Assembly (NCBI GenBank): GCA_028869725.1
Contig: JAGWRJ010000813.1
Location: 1 to 9,739, forward strand
Length of the DNA stretch: 9,739 nucleotides
Direction of reading: 5' to 3'
Source of the DNA: Alphaproteobacteria bacterium
GTDB taxonomy: Bacteria; Pseudomonadota; Alphaproteobacteria; Micropepsales; Micropepsaceae
Positions 1 to 7,023 of this stretch are shown one piece after another. The translations under genes and the position numbers were made by a program. Within the stretch, counting starts at the first letter, position 1; every line of letters begins with the position of its first letter. The notes under the pieces were generated by a model. It was not told where the DNA came from, searched no databases, and saw only the letters and a list, made by a program, of their open reading frames with translations.

Positions 1-387
1 CTGGTCGTACCGCTCTTTGCCGTTGCCGTGGATAGTGGCTCTGCCGCAACTTTCGTGGTCAGCATGTCAGTTCTTGGCTTTGTCTCTAATCTCACATTTG
101 GCGTCGTGTGTGCAGCTTTGGGTGAAGGTCTGCCGCGGACAATCCGTGCCAGCGCTTTTGGTACGGTCTATTCGATCGCAATGGCGTTTTTTGGCGGTTC
201 GAGCGAATTCGTGGTGACTTGGCTGATCCATATCTCCGCCAGCCCGATGGCGCCGGCCTGGTATGTTGCCGGGGCTACTGCAGTGGCGCAGGTAGCGCTC
301 ATGTTCCTTCCGGAAAGTGCGCCTGTTCGCGTACGTCGCTCCCCGACCGCGGTGAACGCAAAGGCACCCTTCAGGATGCGCAACTAG
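1..387 (+). CDS. MFS transporter, C-terminal part (metabolite:H+ symporter-like), cut by the window edge
   Basis: The reading frame is open from base 1 to a TAG at 385-387, giving the last 128 residues of a membrane protein; the start lies outside the window. The fragment shows hydrophobic helices (around residues 1-10, 18-40, 55-75 and 85-100). Between them is the stretch GEGLPRTIRASAFGTVYS, followed by FFGG and PMAPAWY. In the metabolite:H+ symporter branch of the major facilitator superfamily, a loop of the E-hP-x-R-x-RA-o type followed by an FGG helix is characteristic of the second half of the transporter, so I place it there. It would be an inner-membrane, proton-coupled carrier of a small organic acid, sugar or osmolyte, but the substrate cannot be read from the C-terminus. 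The tail after FLPESAP is short, basic and probably cytoplasmic. The family call is fairly sure; the subfamily is inferred. Confidence 0.85.
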   Translation: MVVPLFAVAVDSGSAATFVVSMSVLGFVSNLTFGVVCAALGEGLPRTIRASAFGTVYSIAMAFFGGSSEFVVTWLIHISASPMAPAWYVAGATAVAQVALMFLPESAPVRVRRSPTAVNAKAPFRMRN

Positions 388-609
388 TTCTGCCAAAACG
401 CAAGTGGGCCCACGGGCGTCACCCTCAACCATCCTTATGCTGACGTGTGAAGGCTAATTATTGGAAACGTCTTGCGGCTATGGCGCCCTTCGGGCGGGGA
501 ACGCATTGCCGGGCCGATGCGTTAAAGCTTTCTGATGAGCGCTGGAGTGCTCGCTGGACTTTGCGCCGGCCGAAGATGGCCGGTCGTGTCAATGCAAGAA
601 AGTGCGCCT

Positions 610-822
610 ATGTCTACTGCTGCTGATGATCGAACCGCGACTGTATTTGCAGAGATTGCCAAAGAACGCGCCGCCATAGCGCGTAAAACCGAGCGTTTGC
701 GTGCCTTGCGTCTGGCAAAGGAAAGCGAGGAGCATGGCCGGCGGCCGACCACCGAAGTACCGGCGCCCAAACGAAAGCGCAAAGTGTCGCCCAAGGCTGT
801 GCGTGTGAATTTCCCAAGGTAG
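610..822 (+). CDS. Small basic hypothetical protein
   Basis: I do not recognise a named family. The predicted 70-residue protein has a charged, probably helical first half (about residues 11-42, with AEIAKERAAIARKTERLRAL) and a lysine/arginine-rich second half containing KRKRKVSPKAVRVN. It has no cysteine, signal peptide or membrane segment. I chose the ATG at 610 because a weak purine-rich stretch (AAGAAAG, 596-602) lies 7 bases before it; ATGs at 592 and 535 in the same frame are alternatives. Short proteins with a similar RTERLRALRLAKE helix recur, as far as I remember, as hypothetical genes in sphingomonads. The composition would suit nucleic-acid binding or a structural helix, but that is a guess. 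It stands alone, 222 bases after the transporter stop and 341 bases before the dismutase. Confidence 0.45.
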   Translation: MSTAADDRTATVFAEIAKERAAIARKTERLRALRLAKESEEHGRRPTTEVPAPKRKRKVSPKAVRVNFPR

Positions 823-1163
823 CACCGCTTGATCACAGCAGGAGGTCGTCGGCCCTATCCTGGACTGACATTTTCGCGTGAAAATTCATTAGGGCAATCA
901 ATGTGTTCCCATGGGCCATCAGCCAGGCGCAGTCGACCATGCCGTCGCGGATAGAGTGTGCCCGGCGGGATGCATCCGGATGGGAGCAGATGCCGCGTCC
1001 CGTACCGAGGTGTCGATCATGCAGCGCTCAAAAAGCGGTGGCAGAAGCGGAACCAGCCATGCTCTAATTGGTTATCGGTCGAGGGGGCGCTGGAGCCTGC
1101 CGCGGCCTGTCCGCGGGCTTGCGCTCGCGTATTTGCACAAACGCACTTAGGAGAATTTTTGCT
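823..1163 (+). other. 341-base stretch without a convincing gene; leader region of the superoxide dismutase gene
   Basis: Open frames exist here (911-1150 and 958-1224), but their translations are rich in arginine, histidine and cysteine without any motif I know and lack good ribosome sites, so I do not call them. What can be seen is an AT-rich near-palindrome ATTTTCGCGTGAAAAT at 870-885 (7 of 8 base pairs match). There is also a GC hairpin in the proximal leader, with arms CCGCGG at 1100-1105 and 1111-1116 and outer pairs AGC/GCT. A purine-rich ribosome site is at 1148-1155. A Shine-Dalgarno-like AGGAGGT at 840-846 has no usable start codon behind it. The promoter of the dismutase gene should lie in this stretch, but I cannot place it with confidence. 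Confidence 0.5.
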
Positions 1164-1760
1164 ATGGCCGACCCGTTCACGCTGCCGCCACTGCCCTATG
1201 ACCAGAAGGCGCTTGAGCCTGTGATTTCGTCGAACACGCTCGGCTTTCATTATGGAAAGCATCATCAGGCCTATGTCACCAATCTCAACAAGCTGGTTCA
1301 GGGCAACGAATTCGAGAGCATGGGACTTGAGGATGTCATCCGGAAAAGTCATGGCAAAAATGCCGGTGTCTTCAACAATGCTGCCCAGGTGTGGAACCAT
1401 ACGTTCTACTGGAAGAGCCTGAAGCCCGGTGGCAGCCAGCCCGGCGGCAAGCTCAAGGAGGCGATCGAGGCCTATGGCGGGTTGGACAAGCTGAAGTCGG
1501 ATTTTGCCGAGGCGGCCAAAACCCAGTTCGGCTCCGGCTGGGCCTGGATTGCGGCCCGCGGGGGCAAGATTGAGGTTCTGAAGACGGGTAATGCCGAAAC
1601 CCCGCTGGTAAGCGGTGCCACAGCCCTGCTGACCATCGATGTCTGGGAGCATGCCTACTATCTGGATTACCAGAACCGGCGCCCCGATTATGTAAGCGCC
1701 GTCATCGACAAGTTGCTCAACTGGGATTTTGCCGCCGAAAATTTGGCCAAAGCCAAGTAA
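1164..1760 (+). CDS. sodB: Superoxide dismutase, iron type
   Basis: Converts superoxide to hydrogen peroxide and oxygen, probably in the cytoplasm since no signal peptide is visible. The 198-residue length is typical of bacterial Fe/Mn dismutases. The N-terminal helical-hairpin domain begins FTLPPLPYD. Metal ligands expected for the family are all present: H29 (in LGFHYGKHHQAY), H79 (in NHTFYW), D159 and H163 (in DVWEHAYYLDY). The iron form is indicated by Q75 in NNAAQVWNHTFYW, the second-shell glutamine that iron enzymes carry here while manganese enzymes have glycine; GSGWAWIA at 123-130 also fits. The start is the ATG at 1164, because TAGGAGAA (1148-1155) lies at suitable spacing and the next residues match the family N-terminus. 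The frame stays open upstream to 1068, but that extension looks unrelated to the family. The gene is followed by its own terminator, so it is probably monocistronic. Confidence 0.97.
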   Translation: MADPFTLPPLPYDQKALEPVISSNTLGFHYGKHHQAYVTNLNKLVQGNEFESMGLEDVIRKSHGKNAGVFNNAAQVWNHTFYWKSLKPGGSQPGGKLKEAIEAYGGLDKLKSDFAEAAKTQFGSGWAWIAARGGKIEVLKTGNAETPLVSGATALLTIDVWEHAYYLDYQNRRPDYVSAVIDKLLNWDFAAENLAKAK

Positions 1761-1782
1761 GGGCGGTTTTGCGTAATTTTAG

Positions 1783-1819
1783 GAAAGGGGCGCGACGTTT
1801 CGTGCCCCTTTCATTTTTT
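1783..1819 (+). terminator. Intrinsic terminator of the superoxide dismutase gene
   Basis: The arms GAAAGGGGCGCGA (1783-1795) and TCGTGCCCCTTTC (1800-1812) pair over 13 positions including one G-U, with a CGTT loop. After a single A, six T residues (1814-1819) follow. It starts 22 bases after the dismutase stop. The shape is that of a classical rho-independent terminator, and it separates the dismutase from the regulator gene behind it. Confidence 0.93.
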
Positions 1820-1822
1820 ATC

Positions 1823-1853
1823 TTGCTTTACGTTCACGTCAACGGAATACGAT
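1823..1853 (+). promoter_or_regulatory. Candidate MerR-type promoter and operator before the regulator gene
   Basis: A -35-like TTGCTT (1823-1828) and a -10-like TACGAT (1848-1853) are 19 bases apart. The usual spacer is 17, and 19-20 is the hallmark of promoters controlled by MerR-family proteins. An imperfect dyad, TTTACGTTCACGTCAA (1827-1842, 6 of 8 pairs), fills the spacer. From memory it resembles the ACGT-NN-ACGT type palindrome assigned to LiuR regulators of branched-chain amino acid and fatty acid breakdown. The regulator starts 57 bases further on. Autoregulation, and control of the thiolase and FadJ-like genes, is inferred. The hexamers match consensus only at 3 and 4 of 6 positions. 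Confidence 0.5.
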
Positions 1854-1910
1854 CAGCCTGGGAGTGAAGAAAGGCCGCGCCGAGGCGAAAACGTCCGGCC
1901 GGGAATGGGC

Positions 1911-2342
1911 ATGAGCCGAACCTATACGATCCGCGAACTGACCCGCGAGTTTTCTGTTACTGCACGCACCCTGCGCTTCTATGAGCAGGAGGGGCTCTTG
2001 GCCCCCAGCCGTCGAGGGCAGGCCCGAATCTACTCTGGCCGGGATCGCGCCCGGCTGACGCTAATCCTGCGGGGGCGTCGCGTTGGCTTCTCTCTGGCCG
2101 AAATGCGCGAGATTCTCGATCTCTACAATCCGGGTGATGGTGGCATGGCACAGCTGACCCATTCCCGAGACAAGTTCGTGCAGCGCATCGCGGCTCTCGA
2201 GCGGCAGCGCCGGGACATTGACGAGAGTATTGCCGAGCTGAGGCTCGGGCTTGAAGCGATCGATCATCGTCTGGTTGACCAGCAGGGCCCGGAACGCCCC
2301 GCGCCGCGGGCGATTGGCTTTGGAATGATCCCGGCGGATTAG
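1911..2342 (+). CDS. MerR-family transcriptional regulator, LiuR-like
   Basis: A 143-residue DNA-binding regulator. Residues 4-28 form the MerR winged-helix head (YTIRELTREFSVTARTLRFY, then EQEGLL), followed by the wing segment RRGQARIYSGRDRARL and the second helical pair RGRRVGFSLAEMREILDLY (about 55-72). Residues 80-122 are a charged helix suited to the dimer coiled coil. There is no cysteine at all, so it is not a thiol-based metal sensor such as MerR, CueR or ZntR. The RGxRxGFSLAEIxEhLDLY pattern is the one I know from LiuR-type regulators of leucine/isovalerate and fatty acid catabolism. I prefer the ATG at 1911, preceded by GGGA at 1901-1904 and giving the usual MSRTY start; ATG 1905 adds two residues. 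It is followed 83 bases later by the thiolase, which supports a role in controlling beta-oxidation. The effector is unknown; an acyl-CoA is a reasonable guess. Confidence 0.92.
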   Translation: MSRTYTIRELTREFSVTARTLRFYEQEGLLAPSRRGQARIYSGRDRARLTLILRGRRVGFSLAEMREILDLYNPGDGGMAQLTHSRDKFVQRIAALERQRRDIDESIAELRLGLEAIDHRLVDQQGPERPAPRAIGFGMIPAD

Positions 2343-2425
2343 GGCCGAGGTCCTCATTCAGCAAATCCCGTGCGCCCATGGGCTGAGCGCGCGCGGCCAC
2401 TCAAGTTTCCGAGCAGGAGAGACAC

Positions 2426-3634
2426 ATGACGGAATGCTACATCTACGATGCGGTTCGCACCCCGCGTGGACGCGGTAAGAAGGACGGCGCGCTTCATGAA
2501 GTGACGGCGCTGGAACTGGCGACGCAAGCGCTGAAGGCCGTCCGCGACCGCAATCAGCTGGACACAGAATGGGTCGATGATGTGGTGCTGGGCTGTGTAG
2601 ATCCTGTCGGCGAGCAGGGATCGGACATTGCCCGTATTGCCGTTCTTAACGCGGACTATGCCGACAGCGTGGCGGGGGTTCAGATCAACCGCTTTTGTGC
2701 CAGCGGTCTTGAAGCCACCAACATGGCCGCGGCCCAGATCATGAGTGGCCAGTCCGAAATGACGATTGGCGGCGGCGTTGAATCCATGAGTCGCGTAGGC
2801 ATGGGCGCAAGCGGCGGGTCGTGGTCAACTGATCCGTCCATTGCGATCAAGAGCTATTTTACACCACAGGGTATCGGTGCCGATCTGATTGCGACGCTGG
2901 ATGGCTTTTCCCGCGACGATGTCGATGCGTATGCTGTCGAGAGCCAACGGCGCGCGGCCAACGCCTGGGACAAGGGGTACTTCAAGAATTCAGTCATTCC
3001 GGTGAAAGACATCATCGGGCAGACCATTCTGGACCGGGATGAGCACATGCGTCCGGACGCCACGATGCAGTCGCTAGCCTCGCTCAATCCGTCATTTGCA
3101 CAATTGGGTGCCTTCGCCGGGTTCGACGCCGTGGCCCAGCAGCGCTACCCCCAGGTCGAGGCACTTAACCATGTGCATCATGCTGGCAATTCATCTGGCA
3201 TAGTCGATGGCGCAGCTGCCGTGCTGCTTGGCACCAAAGAGGCTGGCAGAGCAAATGGTCTCAAGCCGCGAGCCCGTATCCGGGCCTTCGGGTCGATTGG
3301 TTCCGAACCTTGCATCATGCTCACGGGACCGGCGCTTGTTACGGAGAAGGTGCTCAAGCGCGCAGGCATGACCGCCTCCGACATCGACCTTTTCGAGCTC
3401 AATGAGGCATTCGCAAGCGTTGTGCTCCGTTTCATGCGGGTTCTTGATCTCGATCACGACAAGGTCAACGTCAACGGAGGTGCCATCGCCATGGGTCACC
3501 CTCTGGGGGCAACCGGGGCGATGATCCTCGGTACTGTTCTCGACGAACTCGAACGTCGCGATCTGAATACGGCTCTGGTGACATTGTGCGTCGGCGCCGG
3601 CATGGGCACCGCAACCATCATCGAGCGGATTTAA
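2426..3634 (+). CDS. Thiolase (acetyl-CoA C-acyltransferase, FadA/FadI-like)
   Basis: Cleaves 3-ketoacyl-CoA with coenzyme A into acetyl-CoA and a shortened acyl-CoA, the last step of a beta-oxidation cycle; the reverse condensation is possible in principle. The 402-residue protein has the two thiolase halves. The nucleophile C91 lies in NRFCASGLEA, HHAGNSSGIVDGA (251-263) leads into the second half, NEAFA is at 326-330, H358 is in GGAIAMGHPLGATGA, and the acid/base C388 is in TLCVGAGMG. All catalytic residues are present. A GAGCAGGAGA ribosome site (2411-2420) lies just before the ATG. It sits between the MerR regulator and the FadJ-like multienzyme gene (87-base gap), which would supply its substrate, so the two proteins may form a trifunctional complex as FadA/FadB do. 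Length is between FadA (about 390) and FadI (about 436), so I give no symbol. Chain-length preference cannot be read from the sequence. Confidence 0.96.
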   Translation: MTECYIYDAVRTPRGRGKKDGALHEVTALELATQALKAVRDRNQLDTEWVDDVVLGCVDPVGEQGSDIARIAVLNADYADSVAGVQINRFCASGLEATNMAAAQIMSGQSEMTIGGGVESMSRVGMGASGGSWSTDPSIAIKSYFTPQGIGADLIATLDGFSRDDVDAYAVESQRRAANAWDKGYFKNSVIPVKDIIGQTILDRDEHMRPDATMQSLASLNPSFAQLGAFAGFDAVAQQRYPQVEALNHVHHAGNSSGIVDGAAAVLLGTKEAGRANGLKPRARIRAFGSIGSEPCIMLTGPALVTEKVLKRAGMTASDIDLFELNEAFASVVLRFMRVLDLDHDKVNVNGGAIAMGHPLGATGAMILGTVLDELERRDLNTALVTLCVGAGMGTATIIERI

Positions 3635-3709
3635 CTTCAAATCCCAGGCTCTCGTGTACGGGGCGGCCCGCCTCATAGGTGGCAAGCCTGATCCGGGCGA
3701 ACATAAATG

Positions 3710-3713
3710 AAGG
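3710..3713 (+). promoter_or_regulatory. Ribosome binding site deciding the start of the FadJ-like gene
   Basis: AAGG at 3710-3713 is 8 bases before the ATG at 3722, whereas the in-frame ATG at 3707 has only a poor GGGCGA far upstream. The 3707 ATG overlaps this site. I therefore start the protein MKLTNFTIDR rather than five residues earlier. Confidence 0.5.
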
Positions 3714-3721
3714 CAGCAGTC

Positions 3722-5914
3722 ATGAAACTCACCAACTTCACCATCGATCGTGACAGCGACGGCATTCTCACCGTGGTGTGGGATGTGCCCGGGCGCACGA
3801 TGAACGTGCTTACCAACTCGGCCATCGGTGAACTTGCGCAGATCGCCCAGACTGCGGCCACTGATCCGCAGATCAGCGGCATTGTAATTACCAGCGGCAA
3901 GAGTAACGGCTTCTGCGCCGGCGCTGCGCTTGATGAAATGCAGGATAATGCCGCTGCCGGATCACAGAGCTCATCGGATGTCGATGCCGCAAAGCGGCGC
4001 TTCGAGGGCGTGATGGTCTTTCACAAGGCGTTGCGACAGCTCGAGACCTGCGGCAAGCCGGTTGTCGCTGCGCTCAATGGCCTGGCACTGGGTGGGGGCC
4101 TGGAAGTTGCTCTAGCGTGTCATTATCGTTTTGTCGCTGATGATCCGCGCATTCGTCTTGGTCTGCCAGAAGCTAAGGTCGGACTTCTGCCCGGTGGCGG
4201 AGGTACGCAGCGTGTGCCACGCCTGATCGGCGCGATGCAGGCGTTACCTATGCTGCTCCAGGGTACGAATATCGACCCGCAGAAGGCGCTTGCGATGAAG
4301 CTCGTTCACAAGGTCGTGCCCGCTGCGCAATTGCTCGCCGAGGCCAAAGCCTTTCTTCGGACCAAACCGGAGGCGGTGCAGCCCTGGGACAAAAAGGATT
4401 TCAGGGTTCCTGGCGGCGGTCCGTACTCGCCGGGCGGTAGCCAGGCGTTCACAATGGGAAGCTCGATGCTGCGCAAGGAAAGTTACGGCAACTATCCGGC
4501 GCAGCGCTACATTCTGTCCTGCGTTTACGAGGGGCTCATCGTTCCCATCGATGCCGGACTGAGAATCGAGGCGCGCTACTTCACCAAGCTCCTGATGCAA
4601 CCGGAGAGCCGCAACATGATCCGCTCCCTGTTCCTGTCCATGCAGGAGTTGGGAAAGGGCGCGCGTCGCCCGCAGGGTGAGCCGAAGAGCGAGGTCAAGA
4701 CGGTGGGCGTGATCGGAGCCGGGGTCATGGGCTTTGGCATTGCCTATGTGTCAGCGCTGGCCGGGATTGAGGTCGTCCTCATCGACTCGTCCCAGGAAAG
4801 GGCAGACGCCGGCAAGGAAAATTGCGCCCGAATTCTCGACAAGGCCATCTCGCGCGGAAAATCCACGCCGGAAAAGAAGGCCGAAGTGCTAGGTCGGATC
4901 CATTCTACTACGGACTATACCGCTCTTGCCCAGGCAGATCTTGTTATTGAAGCGGTGTTCGAGGATCGCGCCGTCAAGGCGGACGTGACCAAGAAGGCGG
5001 AAGCTGTACTGTCTGCTGCTGCGATCTATGGCACCAACACTTCGACGCTTCCCATCACCGGACTCGCAGAGGCCAGCCAGCGGCCAGAAAGCGTCATCGG
5101 CATACACTTTTTCTCGCCGGTAGATCGCATGGGGCTGGTTGAAATCATTCTGGGAAAGAAGACGAGCAGCCGTGCGCTGGCTGTCGCCATCGACTACGTG
5201 CAGAAGATCAAGAAGACGCCTATCGTCGTCAACGACGCGCGCGGCTTCTATACCTCGCGTTGCTTTGGTACCTATACACGCGAAGGTCTTGCGATGGTGG
5301 CCGAGGGCTTGCATCCGGCCATGGTCGAAAATGTCGGGCGGATGGCCGGTATGCCAATGGGAACGCTTGAAGTGCTCGATTCAGTCGGGCTCGATACGCC
5401 GCTTAAGGTTGTACGGCAGACGCGCAAGGATTTGGGGACCAACACGCCTGACGCCATGGAGGAATTCCTGGCAGATATGGTCGAGACCAAGCACAGGCTT
5501 GGCCGTAAGAACGGTAAGGGCTTCTACGACTATTCGGACGACGGCAAACGTTTGCGCATCTGGCCGGAAATGGTGGCTGGCCGGAGCTGGAAGACTGATG
5601 CCGATGTTGAAGAGATGAAGCAGCGGTTTCTGACCATCCAGGCACTTGAAGCCGCCCGCTGCTTTGAAGAGAAAGTCATCACTGATCCACGCGACGCCGA
5701 TGTCGGCGCAATTCTCGGTTGGGGGTTCGCACCGTTTACCGGAGGCCCGATTTCCTACATCGATACGTTAGGTACCAAGGCTTTTGTTGAACGCTGCCGC
5801 AGCTTTGAGAAGAAGTATGGCGAACGCTTCAGGCCATGCGCGCTGCTCCTTGAGATGGCGGAGAAAAATCAAAGCTTCTACTCGCGCTTCGCACCCCAAA
5901 AGCAGGCGGCATGA
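3722..5914 (+). CDS. Enoyl-CoA hydratase / 3-hydroxyacyl-CoA dehydrogenase fusion (FadJ/FadB-like)
   Basis: A 730-residue multienzyme for the middle steps of fatty acid beta-oxidation: hydration of 2-enoyl-CoA, then NAD+-dependent oxidation to 3-ketoacyl-CoA. Residues 1 to about 195 are a crotonase domain with the oxyanion-hole segments FCAGAALDEM (64-73) and NGLALGGGLEVAL, and both hydratase glutamates, E128 (GGGLE) and E150 (GLPE), before GGGGTQR. A linker with PGGGPYSPGGSQ (230-240) follows. The Rossmann NAD-binding domain starts near 326 with GAGVMG (332-337). The dehydrogenase dyad is H462 (IHFFSPV) and E474 (GLVEII), with NDARGFYTSR (504-513) after it. Two C-terminal helical dehydrogenase domains run to the end, including RKNGKGFYDY and GWGFAPFTGGP. 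All catalytic residues are intact, and the length fits FadB/FadJ. It lies 87 bases after the thiolase and is closed by a terminator. I leave the symbol open because FadB and FadJ cannot be told apart here. Confidence 0.96.
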   Translation: MKLTNFTIDRDSDGILTVVWDVPGRTMNVLTNSAIGELAQIAQTAATDPQISGIVITSGKSNGFCAGAALDEMQDNAAAGSQSSSDVDAAKRRFEGVMVFHKALRQLETCGKPVVAALNGLALGGGLEVALACHYRFVADDPRIRLGLPEAKVGLLPGGGGTQRVPRLIGAMQALPMLLQGTNIDPQKALAMKLVHKVVPAAQLLAEAKAFLRTKPEAVQPWDKKDFRVPGGGPYSPGGSQAFTMGSSMLRKESYGNYPAQRYILSCVYEGLIVPIDAGLRIEARYFTKLLMQPESRNMIRSLFLSMQELGKGARRPQGEPKSEVKTVGVIGAGVMGFGIAYVSALAGIEVVLIDSSQERADAGKENCARILDKAISRGKSTPEKKAEVLGRIHSTTDYTALAQADLVIEAVFEDRAVKADVTKKAEAVLSAAAIYGTNTSTLPITGLAEASQRPESVIGIHFFSPVDRMGLVEIILGKKTSSRALAVAIDYVQKIKKTPIVVNDARGFYTSRCFGTYTREGLAMVAEGLHPAMVENVGRMAGMPMGTLEVLDSVGLDTPLKVVRQTRKDLGTNTPDAMEEFLADMVETKHRLGRKNGKGFYDYSDDGKRLRIWPEMVAGRSWKTDADVEEMKQRFLTIQALEAARCFEEKVITDPRDADVGAILGWGFAPFTGGPISYIDTLGTKAFVERCRSFEKKYGERFRPCALLLEMAEKNQSFYSRFAPQKQAA

Positions 5915-5942
5915 GCCGGACGTAAAGCTTCTGACCAGGCAT

Positions 5943-5972
5943 GGGGGTCGGTTCGCCGGCCCCCAAACTTTT
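5943..5972 (+). terminator. Intrinsic terminator of the regulator-thiolase-FadJ operon
   Basis: The arms GGGGGTCGG (5943-5951) and CCGGCCCCC (5956-5964) pair over 9 positions with one G-U around a TTCG tetraloop, then AAAC and four T residues (5969-5972). It begins 28 bases after the FadJ-like stop. The U-tract is short and interrupted, so termination may be partial, but the stem is very stable. Confidence 0.75.
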
Positions 5973-6104
5973 CCTGTCGTCGTTTGGGCGCATTACCGGG
6001 AACGAACCTGACACTATGATCGATGCGCACAGACCCGGGGTCGGCTTGCGTCGGACAATATCTGTTCTAGAGTTGGATCCGCAGCAAAAGGTGAGAAGCG
6101 AACA

Positions 6105-7010
6105 ATGAATTATGGTCCTTACCAGGAGATCATGGTCGCGGTCCGTGACCGCATCCTTACGCTTACCCTTAACCGGCCTGACAAGCTCAATGCCTTCACC
6201 GCAACGATGATGCGTGAGTTGATCGACGTCTTCACGCGGGTCAATGACGATGATGACGTACGCGCAGTCGTCGTTACGGGAGCTGGCCGGGGCTTCTGTG
6301 CCGGAGCAGATCTCTCCCAGGGAGCAGACACTTTCAACGCGACCCGGCGCAGCGATCGGCCTGAGCGTAATGCGGGGCCGGCGGATAGCGTTGACTACTC
6401 CGACGAGCGCGTACGTGACGGGGGTGGGCGGGTCACGCTTGCCATTTTTGACTGCCTGAAGCCCGTGATTGCCGCTGTCAATGGCCCTGCGGTTGGTATC
6501 GGTGCCACCATGCAGTTGGCAATGGACATACGCATTGCAAGCGAGCAGGCCCGTTTCGGATTTGTATTTTCCCGGCGGGGCATCGTTCCCGAAGCATGCT
6601 CCAGCTGGTTTCTTCCGCGCATTGTTGGCATCGGGCAGGCACTCGACTGGTGCATATCGGGCCGCGTTTTTCCAGCTGCAGAAGCACTTGCGGGAGGCCT
6701 CGTCAAAGAAGTCGTGCCACACGATCAGCTGCTGGCACGCGCCTATGAGATTGCAGCTGAAATCCGCGATAACACCTCTGCGGTGTCTGTCGCACTGATC
6801 CGTCAAATGCTGTGGCGGCTCTCCGCTCTGGATCATCCGATGGAGGCCCACAAGATTGACAGCCGTGGGATCTATGCCCGTGGCGCCTCTGCGGACGTCC
6901 GCGAAGGGGTAGTGAGCTTCCTGGAAAAGCGCCCTGCCAACTTTCCCGACAAGGTATCGCGGGACATGCCGCGATATTTTCCGTGGTGGCAGGAAGAAAA
7001 ATATTCCTGA
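6105..7010 (+). CDS. Crotonase-family enoyl-CoA hydratase/isomerase
   Basis: A 301-residue crotonase-fold enzyme acting on acyl-CoA thioesters. Oxyanion-hole segments are visible as GRGFCAGADL (61-70) and NGPAVGIGATM (126-136), and the LNRPDKLNAF start (22-31) is typical. Compared with rat mitochondrial hydratase, the two catalytic glutamates are replaced: the first is T135 and the second is F155. A glutamate, E163, stands in RRGIVPEACSSW instead. That PE-x-CSS arrangement is what I know from ECI2-type delta3,delta2-enoyl-CoA isomerases, so an isomerase or another crotonase reaction is more likely than plain hydration. A long charged loop (about 71-108) lies between the two oxyanion segments. 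AAGGTGA at 6088-6094 serves as ribosome site for ATG 6105. It is separated by a terminator and 190 bases from the beta-oxidation operon, so it probably has its own promoter. An isomerase would help degrade unsaturated acyl-CoAs. Confidence 0.9.
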   Translation: MNYGPYQEIMVAVRDRILTLTLNRPDKLNAFTATMMRELIDVFTRVNDDDDVRAVVVTGAGRGFCAGADLSQGADTFNATRRSDRPERNAGPADSVDYSDERVRDGGGRVTLAIFDCLKPVIAAVNGPAVGIGATMQLAMDIRIASEQARFGFVFSRRGIVPEACSSWFLPRIVGIGQALDWCISGRVFPAAEALAGGLVKEVVPHDQLLARAYEIAAEIRDNTSAVSVALIRQMLWRLSALDHPMEAHKIDSRGIYARGASADVREGVVSFLEKRPANFPDKVSRDMPRYFPWWQEEKYS

Positions 7011-7023
7011 GCAGATCAACCTC

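Noticed and set aside
398..419. 22-base dyad with the core GTGGGCCCAC just after the MFS transporter stop
   Set aside because: Nine of 11 pairs match, which is expected about once by chance in a window this size, and no T-run follows. I would not call it a terminator or operator.
484..583. Three short inverted repeats (CGCCC/GGGCG, AACGCAT/ATGCGTT, CCGGCC/ggccgg) before the small hypothetical gene
   Set aside because: Each is short and GC-dominated, with no T-run or known motif. They may be ordinary sequence noise, though the cluster is noted.
1068..1163. Longer dismutase protein starting at 1068
   Set aside because: The 32 extra residues do not match the family N-terminus or a signal peptide, and a good ribosome site precedes ATG 1164.
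911..1224. Two overlapping plus-strand open frames in the dismutase leader region
   Set aside because: Translations show no known motif, have odd composition, lack good ribosome sites, and one overlaps the start of the dismutase gene.
1017..1652. Minus-strand open frame of 211 codons opposite the superoxide dismutase gene
   Set aside because: The plus-strand frame has all the metal ligands of a known enzyme; the reverse frame has no motif and is a codon-bias shadow.
2374..2383. Palindrome GCCCATGGGC between the MerR and thiolase genes
   Set aside because: Perfect 10-base palindromes are expected about nine times in a window of this size, and no promoter hexamers frame it.
5829..7019. Long minus-strand open frame of 396 codons opposite the FadJ end and the crotonase gene
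   Set aside because: It is antisense to well-supported enzyme genes, crosses two terminator-type structures, and its translation has no recognisable domain. Long antisense frames are common in GC-rich coding DNA.
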